A DNA stretch of 64,000 nt, taken from Prorocentrum cordatum. Taxonomy: Eukaryota; Sar; Dinophyceae; Prorocentrales; Prorocentraceae. Below are positions 31,960-42,560 of this stretch, one piece after another. Each line of letters begins with the position of its first letter. Positions within the stretch are counted from its first letter, which is position 1. Location: the NCBI GenBank assembly GCA_963575745.1, contig CAUYUJ010007402.1:243051-307050 (forward strand). Reading direction: 5' to 3'. A model generated the notes under the pieces. That model worked only from the letters and a program-made list of their open reading frames with translations, made no database searches and had not been told where the DNA came from. The position numbers and the translations under genes are program-made.

Positions 31960-33140
31960 CTCCGGGATAGACAAGCACGCTGCGATCCTTCCTCTATCCC
32001 ACAGTCCACGGCCGCTGTGGACTCACCGCTCACCTCTTCCTTGGCCCAGCTATTTGCCTGAGTCCCACCCACAGCTCGTGCCCGCAACACCCACCAATAA
32101 AATAATGATTACATACGCACACCACAGAAACATGAACTGTCGAAGGTTCGCGCGGAACTCTTGCACCGGCACTGGACCCCCCTGGCGGCGCCTCCAGCGC
32201 GCTCCGCGCGCCAGGGAGGGAAGACCAGCGCCAATGCAAGAAACCGACGCAGACCTCCGGAAGTCTGTGTGCTTCGCTGCCCCGATACGCAAATAGCGTG
32301 TTGACACAGAGCTCAACACAGAGATTGAAAACGTACGTTTGGCGGGATGCGTTCGCCAACACGTTGAGCCAGCGCACGCAGCGTGTTAACACGGACGTTT
32401 TGAACACGGTACGTGTTGCGTTTCGGAACGGGCGTGTCAAGACAGCGGAGTTAATGCCGTTTTGCTCATCTTCGAACCCAGGCGTCTCTGGTCTCCATGC
32501 CCCCCAGCCCTCCGTTTCTCCACCCCTCTGACGGCGAGCAGCACAGCTGCCGCTCGCGTAGAAGCGGCCGGGAGGTCTGAGCTGCATGGGCCCCAAGAAG
32601 GGAGGATCAAGGCAAACCCGCTCAAAATCTGTCCATCTGGTGCGGCTGTTCACCCCAGATCCATTGTTGTTGGCCCCGAGGCCCGAAAACAACAGCCCCC
32701 GGAGACCGAACGAGGCAAAAAAAACATCCCCGAACCTAGAACCTCGAACCGCTTCCCTCCTTCCTGCTCGCGGGAAGCAGTGCTAGGCCACCTCAGACCC
32801 CAGCTGGCTCCAACCGCTCGCTAGCCTCCCGCGTCCGGGTCGCCTTCGACAGGCGGAACACCTGGTCCGTGGTGAGGGCCATGATGACGGAGCGGGGGGT
32901 GATGCCCTGGGCGGGTGCGGGCGCAGGACCAGCCAGCGTCGGAAAACCAGATCGCATGGGAGTGCGCGTCGGGCCGGGCCACGTCAGCACGGGGCTGGAA
33001 TCGCATCCGACCAGCCGCGCTTGGATACACATCGGCGCCATCGAGCATCGGGCCGCATCGGATCGGCGGAATATCCCGGATGAGAGAAAGGCACCGATAC
33101 AACTACTCCACGAACGCCGTGGGGCGCGTTCTGACTGAAG
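31960..33140. other. Unassigned interval
   Basis: No recognisable gene. A GC palindromic word set near 32180-32225 (CCTGGCGGCGCCTCCAGCGC, CGCGCGCCAGGGAGGG) resembles 2000-2045. A 217-codon minus frame (32793-33443) has ordinary composition but no motif I know. Confidence 0.4.
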
Positions 33141-33189
33141 TTTCAAGGAGAATCCAAACGTGGCGACGAGGGGCCTCCAAAACGAACAG
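33141..33189 (+). repeat. TTTCAAGGAGAATCCAAACG motif
   Basis: About 49 bp matching 43374-43423 (TTTCAAAGAGAATCCAGACG, TGGCGACGAGGG, CAAAACGAGCAG). In both places it lies at a junction between unrelated sequences. Confidence 0.65.
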
Positions 33190-33197
33190 TCTGTGGC

Positions 33198-34625
33198 ATG
33201 ATCATTGCCAGCGCGGGATCGACCTGTTGTTTTTGTTCGCTTGGAACAGCGTGCAGGGTTGTCCGTGCCTCTGCGTGTGCTGCTTCTGATGCCACTGCTC
33301 TGAGGAGATTGGGGAGCCCGTGGGGGTCCGAGGTCCACTGGATCCATAGCGGGGCTCACTGGAGCCAAAGCCGCTCGCATGCCAAAGGCGAAACAATTCA
33401 CAGCTGTTGCACCCGTTGTGGTGCGAGAGGCACTCTCTGGCACCGATGCTTCGACTGCCCCAGCACGGAGTTCCTTCGCCGAAAGTTCTGACCGCCTGAG
33501 CTTCTCAGTGCAGCGGGAGTCATTGCGCGTGAGGGAGAGCCTAGTGCTGCTTGCGAGAGGGCTGCTTCCCTCGCCTGTGCATGCAGTTCAGTATGAAGAT
33601 ACCCCAGAGGCTAATCAAGTCCTCTTCGTGGAGTGTATGCCTGGATGGCTGTTCGAAGGTTGGATGTGTGAGATATCGGCTCCTCCTTTTTTACCCAGTA
33701 CGGGGGTCTGCGCCGTGCTGGATGGGCAGTCGTTGCCATCAATGATGACGGGTCGCTCAGATGCGGGATGTACGGTGATGTGCTTCTCACCTGGTCGCTT
33801 TCACAGTCCTCCAGGGATACCACGGACTACACGTTTCACATGCTCGACAGATGTTATGTGGAGCCTACCACTGGCGGCGCGCTCACTGTTGTTTTCGGAC
33901 TGCCTTGGCACCATCTCGTTTGCGCTATGCCTGCAACGCCCTCGGCCTGACGAACCCAGGCAAGCACGTCTGGGAGTTGTGATGGCAAAAGCACGGTGAT
34001 AGCGCGACAATCAAAAAGGTATCAGGCCACGCCACGGCCTCGAGAGATGTGTGTAAGTTTTTACACTTGGAGCAGGTGCGGCAATAGTCTTGCGGACCGT
34101 TGGGCTAAAACAAACATGCTTTGGAGGACACCGCCAGACAGGGTTTTCTTTGTTGAGGCGTGTGGCATGCTCGCGAAGCGGATATGTCTCGTCCACGCCT
34201 GGATCGGGGATAATGATGTCTGGGATGCTGAAGGTGTCGTAGGCACCTGAGACACCGTCCTGGACTTCGGATATGGCACGGCTGACCCAGAAGCGGCAAG
34301 CCTGGAGGCGGCACTCCAAGCTCGAGGTGATCCCGGTTGGAAGCAGGCAGCCCCAGCCCCATTCCCGCCAGTGCCCGAGCCCGTGCCGACTGCTGTGGGC
34401 GGGGTGAGCTTGGGGTTCTTTCTGGGTGGCCGTGGCTGTCTCAAGGGCACTCGGTCGTCAACTGTGATGTTGAGGTGCCTGAGGGACAGCGCTTGTGCTT
34501 CTGTAAAGCCTGCGGGGCGCCGGTTGGCCAAAGGGTCTCCCCTGGTAAGGGTCTCGCTTGCGTATGCCTGGGGTTTCTTCACCCCTCGGCCCCTCACCCT
34601 CCTCCTAGGCTGTCTGCATTAAAGG
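33198..34625 (+). pseudogene. Retroelement RNase H domain and zinc-ribbon tail (pseudogene)
   Basis: Plus-strand remnants in order: a Cys/His segment CCTRCGARGTLWHRCFDCP (about 33408-33464), typical of the region after a LINE RT; VCLDG (about 33632) as the first RNase H strand (TDG); RRAGWAVVAINDDGSL (about 33711-33758); DCLGT (about 33897) as the second catalytic Asp region; VSGHAT (about 34019-34036); and GNSLADRWAK (about 34083-34112), the 'GN--AD--AK' end of RNase H. A Cys-rich CFCKACGAPVGQ follows near 34500. The segments lie in different frames (at least four shifts) with stops between, so it is dead. It is a separate insertion from the 25-28 kb LINE, which lacks these domains and is on the other strand. 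Confidence 0.72.
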
Positions 34626-35410
34626 CCTTGGGGATGAGGGTGTTGTCTGGCTCCACGGGGAGCTGATGGGGCCCAGTGCTGTGCCGTCTGGGGGCGGTGG
34701 TGTTGGGCCCTCGTTTGTGGCTGGGCCTTCGCCAGGGCTCGCGTGCGGGCCCCCTGGGGTTCGGCCCTCTGTTGGGTCCAGGGAACGCGTCAACTTCCAT
34801 ACACTGCGGGGTGTCTGCTCCCGTCCTGGATCTGGCCCAAGTTGCTCGCCTGCACGGTTTTGTTTCGCCCGATTCGGCGGTTGAATGGGCTCGGGAGTGC
34901 AGGCGAGCAAGCAGGAGGCCAAGGCCGAAGGGCTGTGGCCGCTCGAGGGCGACTGGGCCGTCTTTGCCGCCGCGGCAGCAGGCAGACTTCCCGCCCATGA
35001 CCCATTCCTATTCCCACGCTTGGACCCCAGGCGTGCCTGGCGCACCTGGTGCGTGTGGCGCGGCAGGCACACCTGGCACGCGTGGCGCAACTCGCCCCAG
35101 CGTCGCGCACATGCGGTCTGTGTTGGTTTCCACGAGTTGCCCATCTATTGACAACCGCTGAACGTGCTGAGGCTCGGGTGCTACGTATGTGTTGGGAGGG
35201 CGGGTGGGAGCGAGCGAGACAGCTTGCGGGCAGGGAGGATGTCTTGATCATTGCCCCTATACAATTACTCAATATGAATACTACTCTCCCTCTTCCCCTG
35301 ATGACGGTTTGAAAGTGCTCGACCCCCCCCCCCGCGTACTGTCTTTTTACACACAGGTTTCCCCGGAGTTGGGCTTTCGCCTGCATTTGTTTTCAAAATG
35401 CTGCTCTCGC
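34626..35410. other. Unassigned interval with one dispersed repeat
   Basis: No gene seen. Positions 35187-35231 (GTGTTGGGAGGGCGGGTGGG, GAGCGAGAC, GCTTGCGGGC) match 38965-39008. The upstream CGCACCTGGTGCGTGTGGCG and GGCACGCGTGGCGC parts also resemble 38850-38930, so a repeat of about 170 bp is shared. Confidence 0.55.
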
Positions 35411-35590
35411 TGAGGCGCCGGCCTCATTTTCGGGCCCCGCTCGTTCCGAATCGTGCTCCCGCTGCAGCGCTGGCCTCATTTCCGTGCTTCCGCTCGTTCC
35501 GAATCGTGCTCCCGCTGCAGCGCTGGCCTCATTTCCGCGCTTCCGCTCGTTTCGACTCGTGCTCCCGCTGCAGCGCTGGCGTCATTTCCC
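35410..35590 (+). repeat. 53-bp tandem repeat
   Basis: GCTGCAGCGCTGGCCTCATT, TCCGCGCTTCCGCTCG, TTCCGAATCGTGCTCCC. GCTGCAG recurs at 35461, 35514 and 35567, giving a 53-bp period and about 3.5 copies. Confidence 0.92.
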
Positions 35591-35860
35591 GTGCCATGCC
35601 ACGGCATGCAATGCAATGCCAGGTTGATACTACGCTTTGCGGTGCTCTTCTACGCCATACCATGCCGTGCTCTACAATGCATCGATTACCCTTTCGGGAT
35701 CATTGCCCTGCTCGACATCCGACTGAGCGAGTAGAGAGGGGATCTGCGCCATGGTAAGGGATGGGAGGGAGGGGCAGGATGTCAGATATGACGCGAGCGC
35801 ACCTAGCTTGATGAACCCCCTCCCCCACCCGACTGTGGGCCAACCGGATACATGCGTCTG
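35591..35860. other. Unassigned spacer
   Basis: Includes short GCCATGCCACGGCATGC and ATGCAATGCAATGCC runs near 35590-35625. No gene seen. Confidence 0.4.
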
Positions 35861-35863
35861 GAG

Positions 35864-36116
35864 CATGCGCGGGCGCCACGCGACCACTTTGCATGGTATT
35901 TGATAGGGATGGCGGGGGTGCTGTCATATTCCTCGCCGCGCGCAAGCCAACCATCCCTGTCAACAAAAAGCATCACAATACACTGTGCCTGTACATTCAG
36001 AGCTTACACGGGCGCCCCGCGACCCCTTTGCATTGTTTTTTCTGTGGTTTTGACAAGGACGGCGGGCGTGCCGTCATATTGCTCGCCACGCGGAAGCCAA
36101 CCATCCCTGGCAAAAA
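35864..36116 (+). repeat. GCGCGGGCGCC-type module, two tandem copies
   Basis: Copies at about 35864-35966 and 36003-36116. Consensus pieces are GCGCGGGCGCCCCGCG, CCACTTTGCATTG, GACAGGGACGGCGGG, GTGCCGTCATATTGCTCGCC, GCAAGCCAACCATCCCTG. Further copies lie at 37105-37198 (before copy D) and, truncated, 38781-38826 (after copy D). Each abuts a composite-repeat boundary. Confidence 0.75.
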
Positions 36117-36880
36117 CTAGCCTGACAAAAAACAACCATATGCAGGTGCGCGTACCGCATTGTGGGTACCACTTTCGGTGGAACTCCTTATGGGACCGCG
36201 AATCGTGTGAATGGTGTGCCGAAGTGGGCGCGGTGGTGCCATGCGAACCCTCCCACTGGAGCCTTCGGTGGAACTCCCTGTGCGGCCACGAGCCGTGTGA
36301 GGGGTGTGCCAAATTGGGCGCGGTGGTACCATGCGAACGCTCCCGCTGGAGCCTTCGGTGGAACTCCCGATGTGACCACGATTAACCGTGTCAGGGAGTG
36401 CAGGAATTGGGCGCGGTGGTGCCATGCGAGCCCTCCCACTGGAGCCTTCGGTGGAACTCCCTATGGGACCACGAACAACAGTGTGAGGGAGTGTGCCGAA
36501 ATGGGCGCGGTGGTGCCTCGCAAGCCCTCCCACTGAAGCCTTCGGTGAACCCCCTATGGGACCACGAACAACCGTGTGAGGAAGCCCCTAATTGACCGAA
36601 CTGTGTGCGGTGGTGCCATGCGAACCCTCCCACTGAAGCTTTCGGTGGAGCTCCCTATGGGGCCACGAACCGTGTGAGGGGTGTGCCGAATTGGACGCGG
36701 TGGTGCCACGCGAGCCCTCCCATTGGAGCCTTCGGTGGAGCTCCCTATGTTGCCACGAAGCGTGTGAGGGATGTGCCGAGTTGGGTCCGGTGGTGCCATG
36801 TGAACCCTCCCATTGGAGCCTTCGGTGGAGCTCCCTATGGGGCCACGAAACGTGTGAGGGGTGTGCCGAAATGGTGGACA
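36117..36880 (+). repeat. Composite repeat copy C: short head and ~90-bp array
   Basis: Begins AACAACCATATGCAGGTGCG, then goes straight into units of about 85-95 bp with GGAACTCCCTATGGGACCAC, GTGTGAGGGGTGTGCCGAA, GCGCGGTGGTGCCATGCGAA and CCTCCCACTGGAGCCTTCGG. Units drift toward the copy-A/B sequence at the right end (GGAGCTCCCTATGGGGCCAC). Confidence 0.9.
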
Positions 36881-36899
36881 TGCGGAGGGCGGAGGCACG

Positions 36900-37010
36900 G
36901 ATGGGAGGGGGGAGGGAGGAGGAGGAGGAGGAGGAAGAAGAGGAGGAGGAGGAGGAGGAGGAGGAGGAGGAGGAGAAGGAGGAGGAGGAGGAGGAGGAGA
37001 GGAAGAAGGT
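36900..37010. repeat. (GGA)n microsatellite
   Basis: GAGGAGGAGG between array C and tail C. Confidence 0.95.
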
Positions 37011-37067
37011 GAACGCGGGGCGCTGTCTCTTCAAAATCAGAACCCAACACCGCAGGATGGTTGGGAA
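37011..37067 (+). repeat. Composite tail module, copy C
   Basis: GAACGCGGGGCGCTGTCTCT, TCAAAATCAGAACCCAACAC and CGCAGGATGGTTGGGAAC. It is followed within about 40 bp by a GCGCGGGCGCCCCGCG module rather than a CCAAGAGG block. Confidence 0.88.
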
Positions 37068-37104
37068 CAATACAAAATGCACTGTACCACCATCTGGAGC
37101 GTGC

Positions 37105-37198
37105 GCGGGCGCCCCGCGGCCACTTTGTATTGGCCTTGGACAGGGACGGGGGGTGCCGTAATAATGTTCGCCGCGCGTAGGCCAACCATCTCTATCAA
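37105..37198 (+). repeat. GCGCGGGCGCC-type module, third copy
   Basis: GCGCGGGCGCCCCGCGGCCA, TTGGACAGGGACGGGGGGTG, CGCGTAGGCCAACCATC. It bridges the end of copy C and the start of copy D. Confidence 0.75.
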
Positions 37199-37700
37199 AA
37201 AATTCGCCTGGCGAAGGACCCAACCATGTGCTGTTATGAATACCGCAGTTGTGAATATCAGATTCGCCCGCGCTCCCTATGGGGCCACGAACCGCGTGGG
37301 GGGCGTGCCGAAATGCGTGGCGGGGCGCACAACATGTGCGAAGACGATAGGTCAGTGTGCGAGAGACTGAGAGCGGGTGAGTGTGAGAACGAGTGAGTCT
37401 GACTGTGGACGAGTCTGCGCGCGCGTGAGTCTACGTACACAAATGTCGACGCCCATGGCGGCACGCCCCTCACGAGAATCGCGCCCGCGTCCTTCCCGTT
37501 ATTTGTTTCCCTCTTTGCCCGTGCACGCCCATGTCCACGGCTGCGGGCGCGGCGCCGCATGGAGTCCCCGCGACGCGCGCTGGTCGCCCCGAAGGGGTCC
37601 CGGCGACGCGTGCGGGTCGACCGTTGCGCGGAGCACAGAGAGCTAGCAGACTGACCGACGACGGGGGCGAGCGACGCGCTGGGCAAATCGGTGGTGCAAT
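37199..37700 (+). repeat. Composite repeat copy D: head module
   Basis: TTCGCCTGGCGAAGGACCCA, a GAATACCGCAGTTGTGAAT part, GAGTCTGACTGTGGACGAGT-type repeats, and GACGCGCGCTGGTCGCCCC. Matches heads A and B with internal shortening. Confidence 0.8.
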
Positions 37701-38642
37701 GCGGGCCCTTCCACGGAAGCATTCGGTGGAGCTCCCTATGGGGCCACGAAACGTGTGAGGGGTGTGCCGGCATGGGGCGGCGGTGACATGCGAACCCTCC
37801 CGCTGGGGCCTTCGGTGGAGCTCCCTATGGGGCCACGAAGCGTGTGAGGGGCGTACCGAAATTGGGCGGCGTTGCCATGCAGACCCTCGCGCTGGAGGCT
37901 TCGGTGCAGCTCCCTGTGGGGCCACGAAACGTGTGAGGAGTGTGCAGAAATGGGCGGCGGTGCCATGTGGACCCTCCCACTGGAGCCTTCGGTGGAGCTC
38001 CCTATGTGGCCACGAAGCGTGTGAGGGGTGTGCCGAAATGGGGCGGCGGTGTCATGCGGACCCTCCTGCTGGGGCCTTCAGTTGAGCTCTCTATGGGGCC
38101 ACGAACCGTGCGAGGGGTGTGCCGAAATTGGGCGGCGGTGCCATGCGGACCCTCCCGCTGAGGCCTTCGGTGGAGCTCCCTATGTGGCCACGAAGCGTGT
38201 GAGGGGTGTGCCGAAACGGGGCGGTGGTGCCACGCGGACCCTCCCACTGGGGCCTTCGGTCTTCCACGGAAGCCTTTGGTGGAGCTCCCTATGAGGCCAC
38301 GAAAAGTGTGAGGGGTGAGGAGGGGGTGTGCCGAAATGGGGCGGTGGTGCCATGCGGACCCTTCCACGGAAGCATTCGGTGGAGCTCCCTGTTGGGCCAC
38401 GGAACGTGTGAGTGGTGTGCCGAAATGGGGCGGTGGTACCACGCGGACCCTCCCTCTGAGGCCTTCGTTGGAGCTCCCTATGGGGTCACAAACCGTGCGA
38501 AGGGTGTGCCGAAATGGCGCGGTCGTGCCATGCGGACCCTCCCACTGAGGCCTTCGGAGGATTTCCCTATGGGGCAACGAACTGTGCAAGGGGTGTGCCG
38601 AAATGGGGCGGTGGAGCTCCCTATGGGGCCACGAAACGTGTG
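37701..38642 (+). repeat. ~90-bp tandem array (copy D)
   Basis: About 10-11 units of 85-92 bp: GCCTTCGGTGGAGCTCCCTA, TGGGGCCACGAAGCGTGTGA, GGGGTGTGCCGAAATGGGGC, GGTGCCATGCGGACCCTCCC. More divergent than array B. Confidence 0.93.
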
Positions 38643-38720
38643 AGTAGGAGGAGGAGGAGGAGGAGGAGGAGGAGGAGGAGGAGGAGGGAGGAAGGGGAGA
38701 AGAAGGAGGAAGGAGGAAGG
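38643..38720. repeat. (GGA)n microsatellite
   Basis: Between array D and tail D. Confidence 0.95.
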
Positions 38721-38762
38721 AACGCGGGGCACCGTCTCTTCAAAACGAGGACCCAACACCAC
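38721..38762 (+). repeat. Composite tail module, truncated copy D
   Basis: AACGCGGGGCACCGTCTCTT, CAAAACGAGGACCCAACACC; it then breaks into CACCTCCACATCTTGAG and a partial GCGCGGGCGCCCCGCG module (38781-38826). Confidence 0.85.
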
Positions 38763-38826
38763 ACCTCCACATCTTGAGTATGCGCGGGCGCCCCGCGGGA
38801 CGGCGGGGGTACCGGCATATTGACTA

Positions 38827-39069
38827 AACGTGCTGTTCGTGCCGCATCTGGCGCGCCTGGCTCGCTTGGGCCACCAGGGTGCTTAGTGCACCTGGAACCC
38901 GTGGCGCACATGGCATACGTGGCGCTCCTAAGCAATATGCTGAGATCCCCTCGGGTGTTACTCATGTGTTGGGAGGGCGGGTGGGAGTGAGCGAGACGGC
39001 TTGCGGGCGAAGGGGGCCTCGAACCCTCCCCCTCCCCCCTTCCCCTGGGTCTGCAGGGGGGCTCGCGAG
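38827..39069. other. Spacer with the GTGTTGGGAGGGCGGG dispersed repeat
   Basis: Positions 38850-39008 share words in order with 35040-35231. No gene seen. Confidence 0.5.
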
Positions 39070-40975
39070 GTGTCAGGTCTTTTTTAACTTCGGCGAGGAA
39101 GCCAAATTCGTTGATTGTACTAAGATGCTGGCCACAGTTTGACCTTCTGGGGAAGGAGGGGGGGGGGAATCCAGGAGCTCTCCTCCTTTGATCGATCTCA
39201 TCCAAGATGGCCACAAGATGGCCCCCGAGGCCCCCAATGGTGCCCCACGACAGCCCCAAGAGGTGCCCAGGAGGCCCAAGAGGCGCCCAAGACGGCCCCC
39301 GAAATGCTCTCAAAAGGCTCCCAAGAGACCCCCAAGAGGCCCCCCAGAGGCCCCCAAGAGAACCCCAAGAGGCCTCGGCGAGAAGGTCCAAATCACGAAT
39401 GTTACTAAGGTTTTGGCCACATGTTGGCCTCCTGGGTGGGGGACCCTATTTAAGGAGCCTCCCTCTTTGTGATGGATCTCCTCCAAGATGGCCCACAGAT
39501 GGCCCCCGAGACTTCCAACGGTGCCCCAAGATGGCCCCAAGAGATGCCCAGGAGGCCTCCAAGAGGCCCCAACGATATCCCCAAGAGGCTTCCAAAAGAC
39601 CCCCATAAAGAGCCTCAAGAGGCCCTCCTGAGGCACCCAAGACGCCGTAAGAGGTATCGGCGAGAAAGCCAACATCATTGATCGTACTATGGTTTTGGCC
39701 ACATGTTGGCCTCCTGGTGGGAAGGGGGGCCCTGTGGAGGAGCGCTCCCCTCCTTTGATCGATTTCCTCCGGCCCAAAAATGTGTGCCCTAAGGCGGCCC
39801 CCAGAGATGGCCGGGAGGCCCCAAAGGCTCCCAAGAGGCCCCAACGATGCCGCCAAGAGACTCCCAAGAGACCCCCAAGAGGTCCCAAGAGGCCCTCCTG
39901 TCGCACCGAAGACAAATGTTTGCTACATTCTGGACTCCTGGCGGGGGGACCCAAATTAAAAATCCCCCCTCCTCTGGTCGATCTCCTCAAGATGGCCTCA
40001 AGATGGCCCCCGAGGCTCCAAATGGTGCCCCAAGACAGCCCCAAGACAGCCCCAAGAGGCGCCCAAGAGTTCCCCAAAATGCTCCCAAGTGGCCCCCAAG
40101 AGACCCCCAAGAGGCCCCCAAAGCCCTCCAGGGGCATCCAAGACGCCCCAAGAGGCCTCAGCGAGAAGGCCGAATCATTGATTTGAATATGGTTTGGGAC
40201 ACATGTTGGACTCCTGGGGGGAGGGACCCTACTAAAGGAGCCCCCATCCTTTGATCGATCTCCTCCGAGATGGCCCCAAGACGGCCCCCGAGGCTCCCAA
40301 GGGTGGCTGAAGACGGCCGCAACGATACCCCCAAGAGATCCCAAAGAGGCCTCCTAGGAAACCCTGCAGAGGCGCCCAAGAGGCCTCGGCGCGAAGGCCA
40401 AAATCATTGATAGTACTCTGGCTTGGTTTGGGCCACAGTTCGACCTCTGGCGGGGGGACCCTAATTGAGGAGTTTCCTTCTGCTGACAGATCTCCTACAA
40501 GACGGCCCCAAGATTGCCCCCGAGGCTCCGAAGGGTACCCCAAGACGGCCCCAAGAGGTGCTCAGAAGGCCCAACAGGCTCCCAACAGGCCCCCAATGCA
40601 AAAGGCTCCCAAGACACCCCCAAGAGGCCCCCAAGAGAACCCCAAGGGGCCGCAGCGAAAACGTCCAAATCACTGATGTTACGAAGGTTTTGGCCGCATG
40701 TTGGCCTCCTGGGTGGGGGGTCGAATTGAGGAGCCCCCCTCCTTTGATCAATATATTACAAGATGGCCGCCCCGAGAGGTGCCCAGGAGGCCCCAAGAGG
40801 CCCCCAATATACCCCCAAGAAGCTCCCAAGAGACCCCCAGGAGGCCCAAGAGGCCCCCCAGAGGCACCCAAAACGCCCTACGAGGCCTCCTGGACTGTCA
40901 AGAAGCCCACAAGGCACCCCAAAAAGACCCCAAGAAACTCTAGGAAGAAATCTGGAGAGACTCCAGAGAGTGTCT
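39070..40975 (+). repeat. CCAAGATGGCC higher-order repeat, ~270-bp units
   Basis: Seven unit starts, near 39100, 39390, 39670, 39905, 40170, 40405 and 40665. Each has ATTGATNGTACTANGGTTTTG, GCCACATGTTGGCCTCCTGG, a G-run, GGACCCTA, then CCTTTGATCGATCTCCTCC, CAAGATGGCC and a CCAAGAGGC minisatellite part. The shared skeleton (TTGAT...GGTTTTGG...TTGATNGATCTCCTCCAAGA) links it to the 16-18 kb block, although spacer sequence and unit length differ. Confidence 0.85.
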
Positions 40976-41205
40976 GGCCTTCCTGCTACCCTCCTCCCCC
41001 TCTTTTTCCTCCTCCTCCTCCTCCTTTTCCTCCTCCTCGTCCTCCTCCTCCTCCTCCGCCTCCTCCTCCTCCTCCTGGTTCCTGGTTCCTGGTGGCATGA
41101 GGTCTGGTTGGGTGCTGCCTCCCTCCTCCTGTTCCTCCTCCCCCTCCTCCTCGGTTTCTTCCTCCTCCGGTTGTTCCCCCTCTTCAAGTATGACGTCGTA
41201 TTCCA
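40976..41205. repeat. (CTC)n tracts
   Basis: Two pyrimidine tracts separated by GGTTCCTGGTTCCTGGTGGC, ending the higher-order repeat block much as the CTC tracts do at 17.0 and 17.8 kb. Confidence 0.9.
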
Positions 41206-41700
41206 CTGCATGCTCCTCCACATCCCTGATCAGGGCAACTCGTACGGGCATCGTTTCTGGATGGGTTGCTGGGGTTATTTTTTGTTCGCGGGCGCGCAGG
41301 GAAACCAAGCGCCGTCAAGAAACGCGGCTAACAAGCAGCGGACTAAATTCCGCACAAGAGCGCGCAGGAGCGTGCGCTCAAAAAAACGGTGGATCTGGAG
41401 GAGCAACTGGTCGAGGTGCAGCACCAAAATGGCGAAATTCATGAAGCCCACGTAAACGAGGACGATCGGGCGTGCAAGCACTCAACGGAAGAGTTCCGGA
41501 TCGCCAAAGAATGGGAGCGTGCCAGCGGCGGAAGCGCCACCACGGCGGGGGAGCAGGTATAGCGCCACCGAGCGCCGACTGCGAAACGGCTGGCGGGGGC
41601 ACTTGTTTTTTATTGTTTCTCTTGATTGCGAGTGACGCGGAAGAGGCCGCGCACCGTCAACAAGGTCGATCAGCGGGAAGGACGTAGGTTCGGGTCAGGC
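41206..41700. other. Unassigned interval
   Basis: TTTCTGGATGGGTTGCTGGGG at about 41249 resembles 18159-18180, extending the junction family. No gene seen. Confidence 0.45.
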
Positions 41701-42560
41701 ACAGCGCAACTCTCGCCAGCGACACGCGGGAAAATTGACAGGCGATGCACAGCGGCAACGCGGAGGCGGGAGCGAACGAGGACAGCAGAGGAAGACGAGG
41801 GACGAAGGAGAAAAGGAAGAGACGGCGGGCGAGCAAAGAGGTCGAGAGGCTGGCGGGGTTACTTTTTTGATCTGCGGCTCAAAGGACGACTCCAGAGAGC
41901 GGGTCAATCTCGATAGGGGCGAAAAGCGAGACGATTGGCAACGAAGGCACATAGGCCAACGCAGCAATGCACATGCAAGGGACAAAATGAACCTCATTAG
42001 AGCCGACCCGGGAACGGAAGACGGCAGCAGACTGGAAAAGCCGGCGGAGGGACGCACTGCGGCGCCAGCCCCCACAGACCAGCCCTGCGCGATGGCGGGA
42101 ACACTGTGCGGGCAGCACAGAGCCCCACGAGAGGCACCGCCAAACGCGGCGAGGAGGAGCAGAAGGGGAGACAGGCGCGGGAGGCGAGCCGGCCCAGGAG
42201 CGGAGGACGGCAGCAGACTGGAAAAGTCGGCGGAGGGTCGCACTGTGGCGCCAACCTCCACAGACCAAGCCTGCGGAAGGCGGGAACAATGTGCGGGCAG
42301 ACAGGAAAAGTCGGCGGAGGGTCGCACTGTGGCGCCAGCCTCCACAGACCAAGCCTGCGGATGGCGGGAACAATGTGCGGGCAGCAAAGAGCCCCAGGAG
42401 AGGCACCGCCAAACGCGGCGAGGAGGAGCAGACGGGGGAAGGCGCGGGCGGCGACGAGGGGAGAGGGAGGAGGAAACGAGGCCGCACTCACAAACCTCAC
42501 GTGCACGAAGCCAGGCGCGTCAACGAAAGCCGGGCGTCGGCAGCCTAGTCGTTAGAGTCC
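41701..42560 (+). repeat. GA-rich zone with 186-bp direct repeat
   Basis: GACGGCAGCAGACTGGAAAA at about 42020 and again at about 42206 begins a unit containing GTCGGCGGAGGGTCGCACTG, GCGGGAACAATGTGCGGGCA and CACCGCCAAACGCGGCGAGG. A third, shortened copy starts near 42302. A 330-codon plus frame crosses it, but the repeat and Arg/Gly/Glu bias argue against a gene. Confidence 0.75.
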
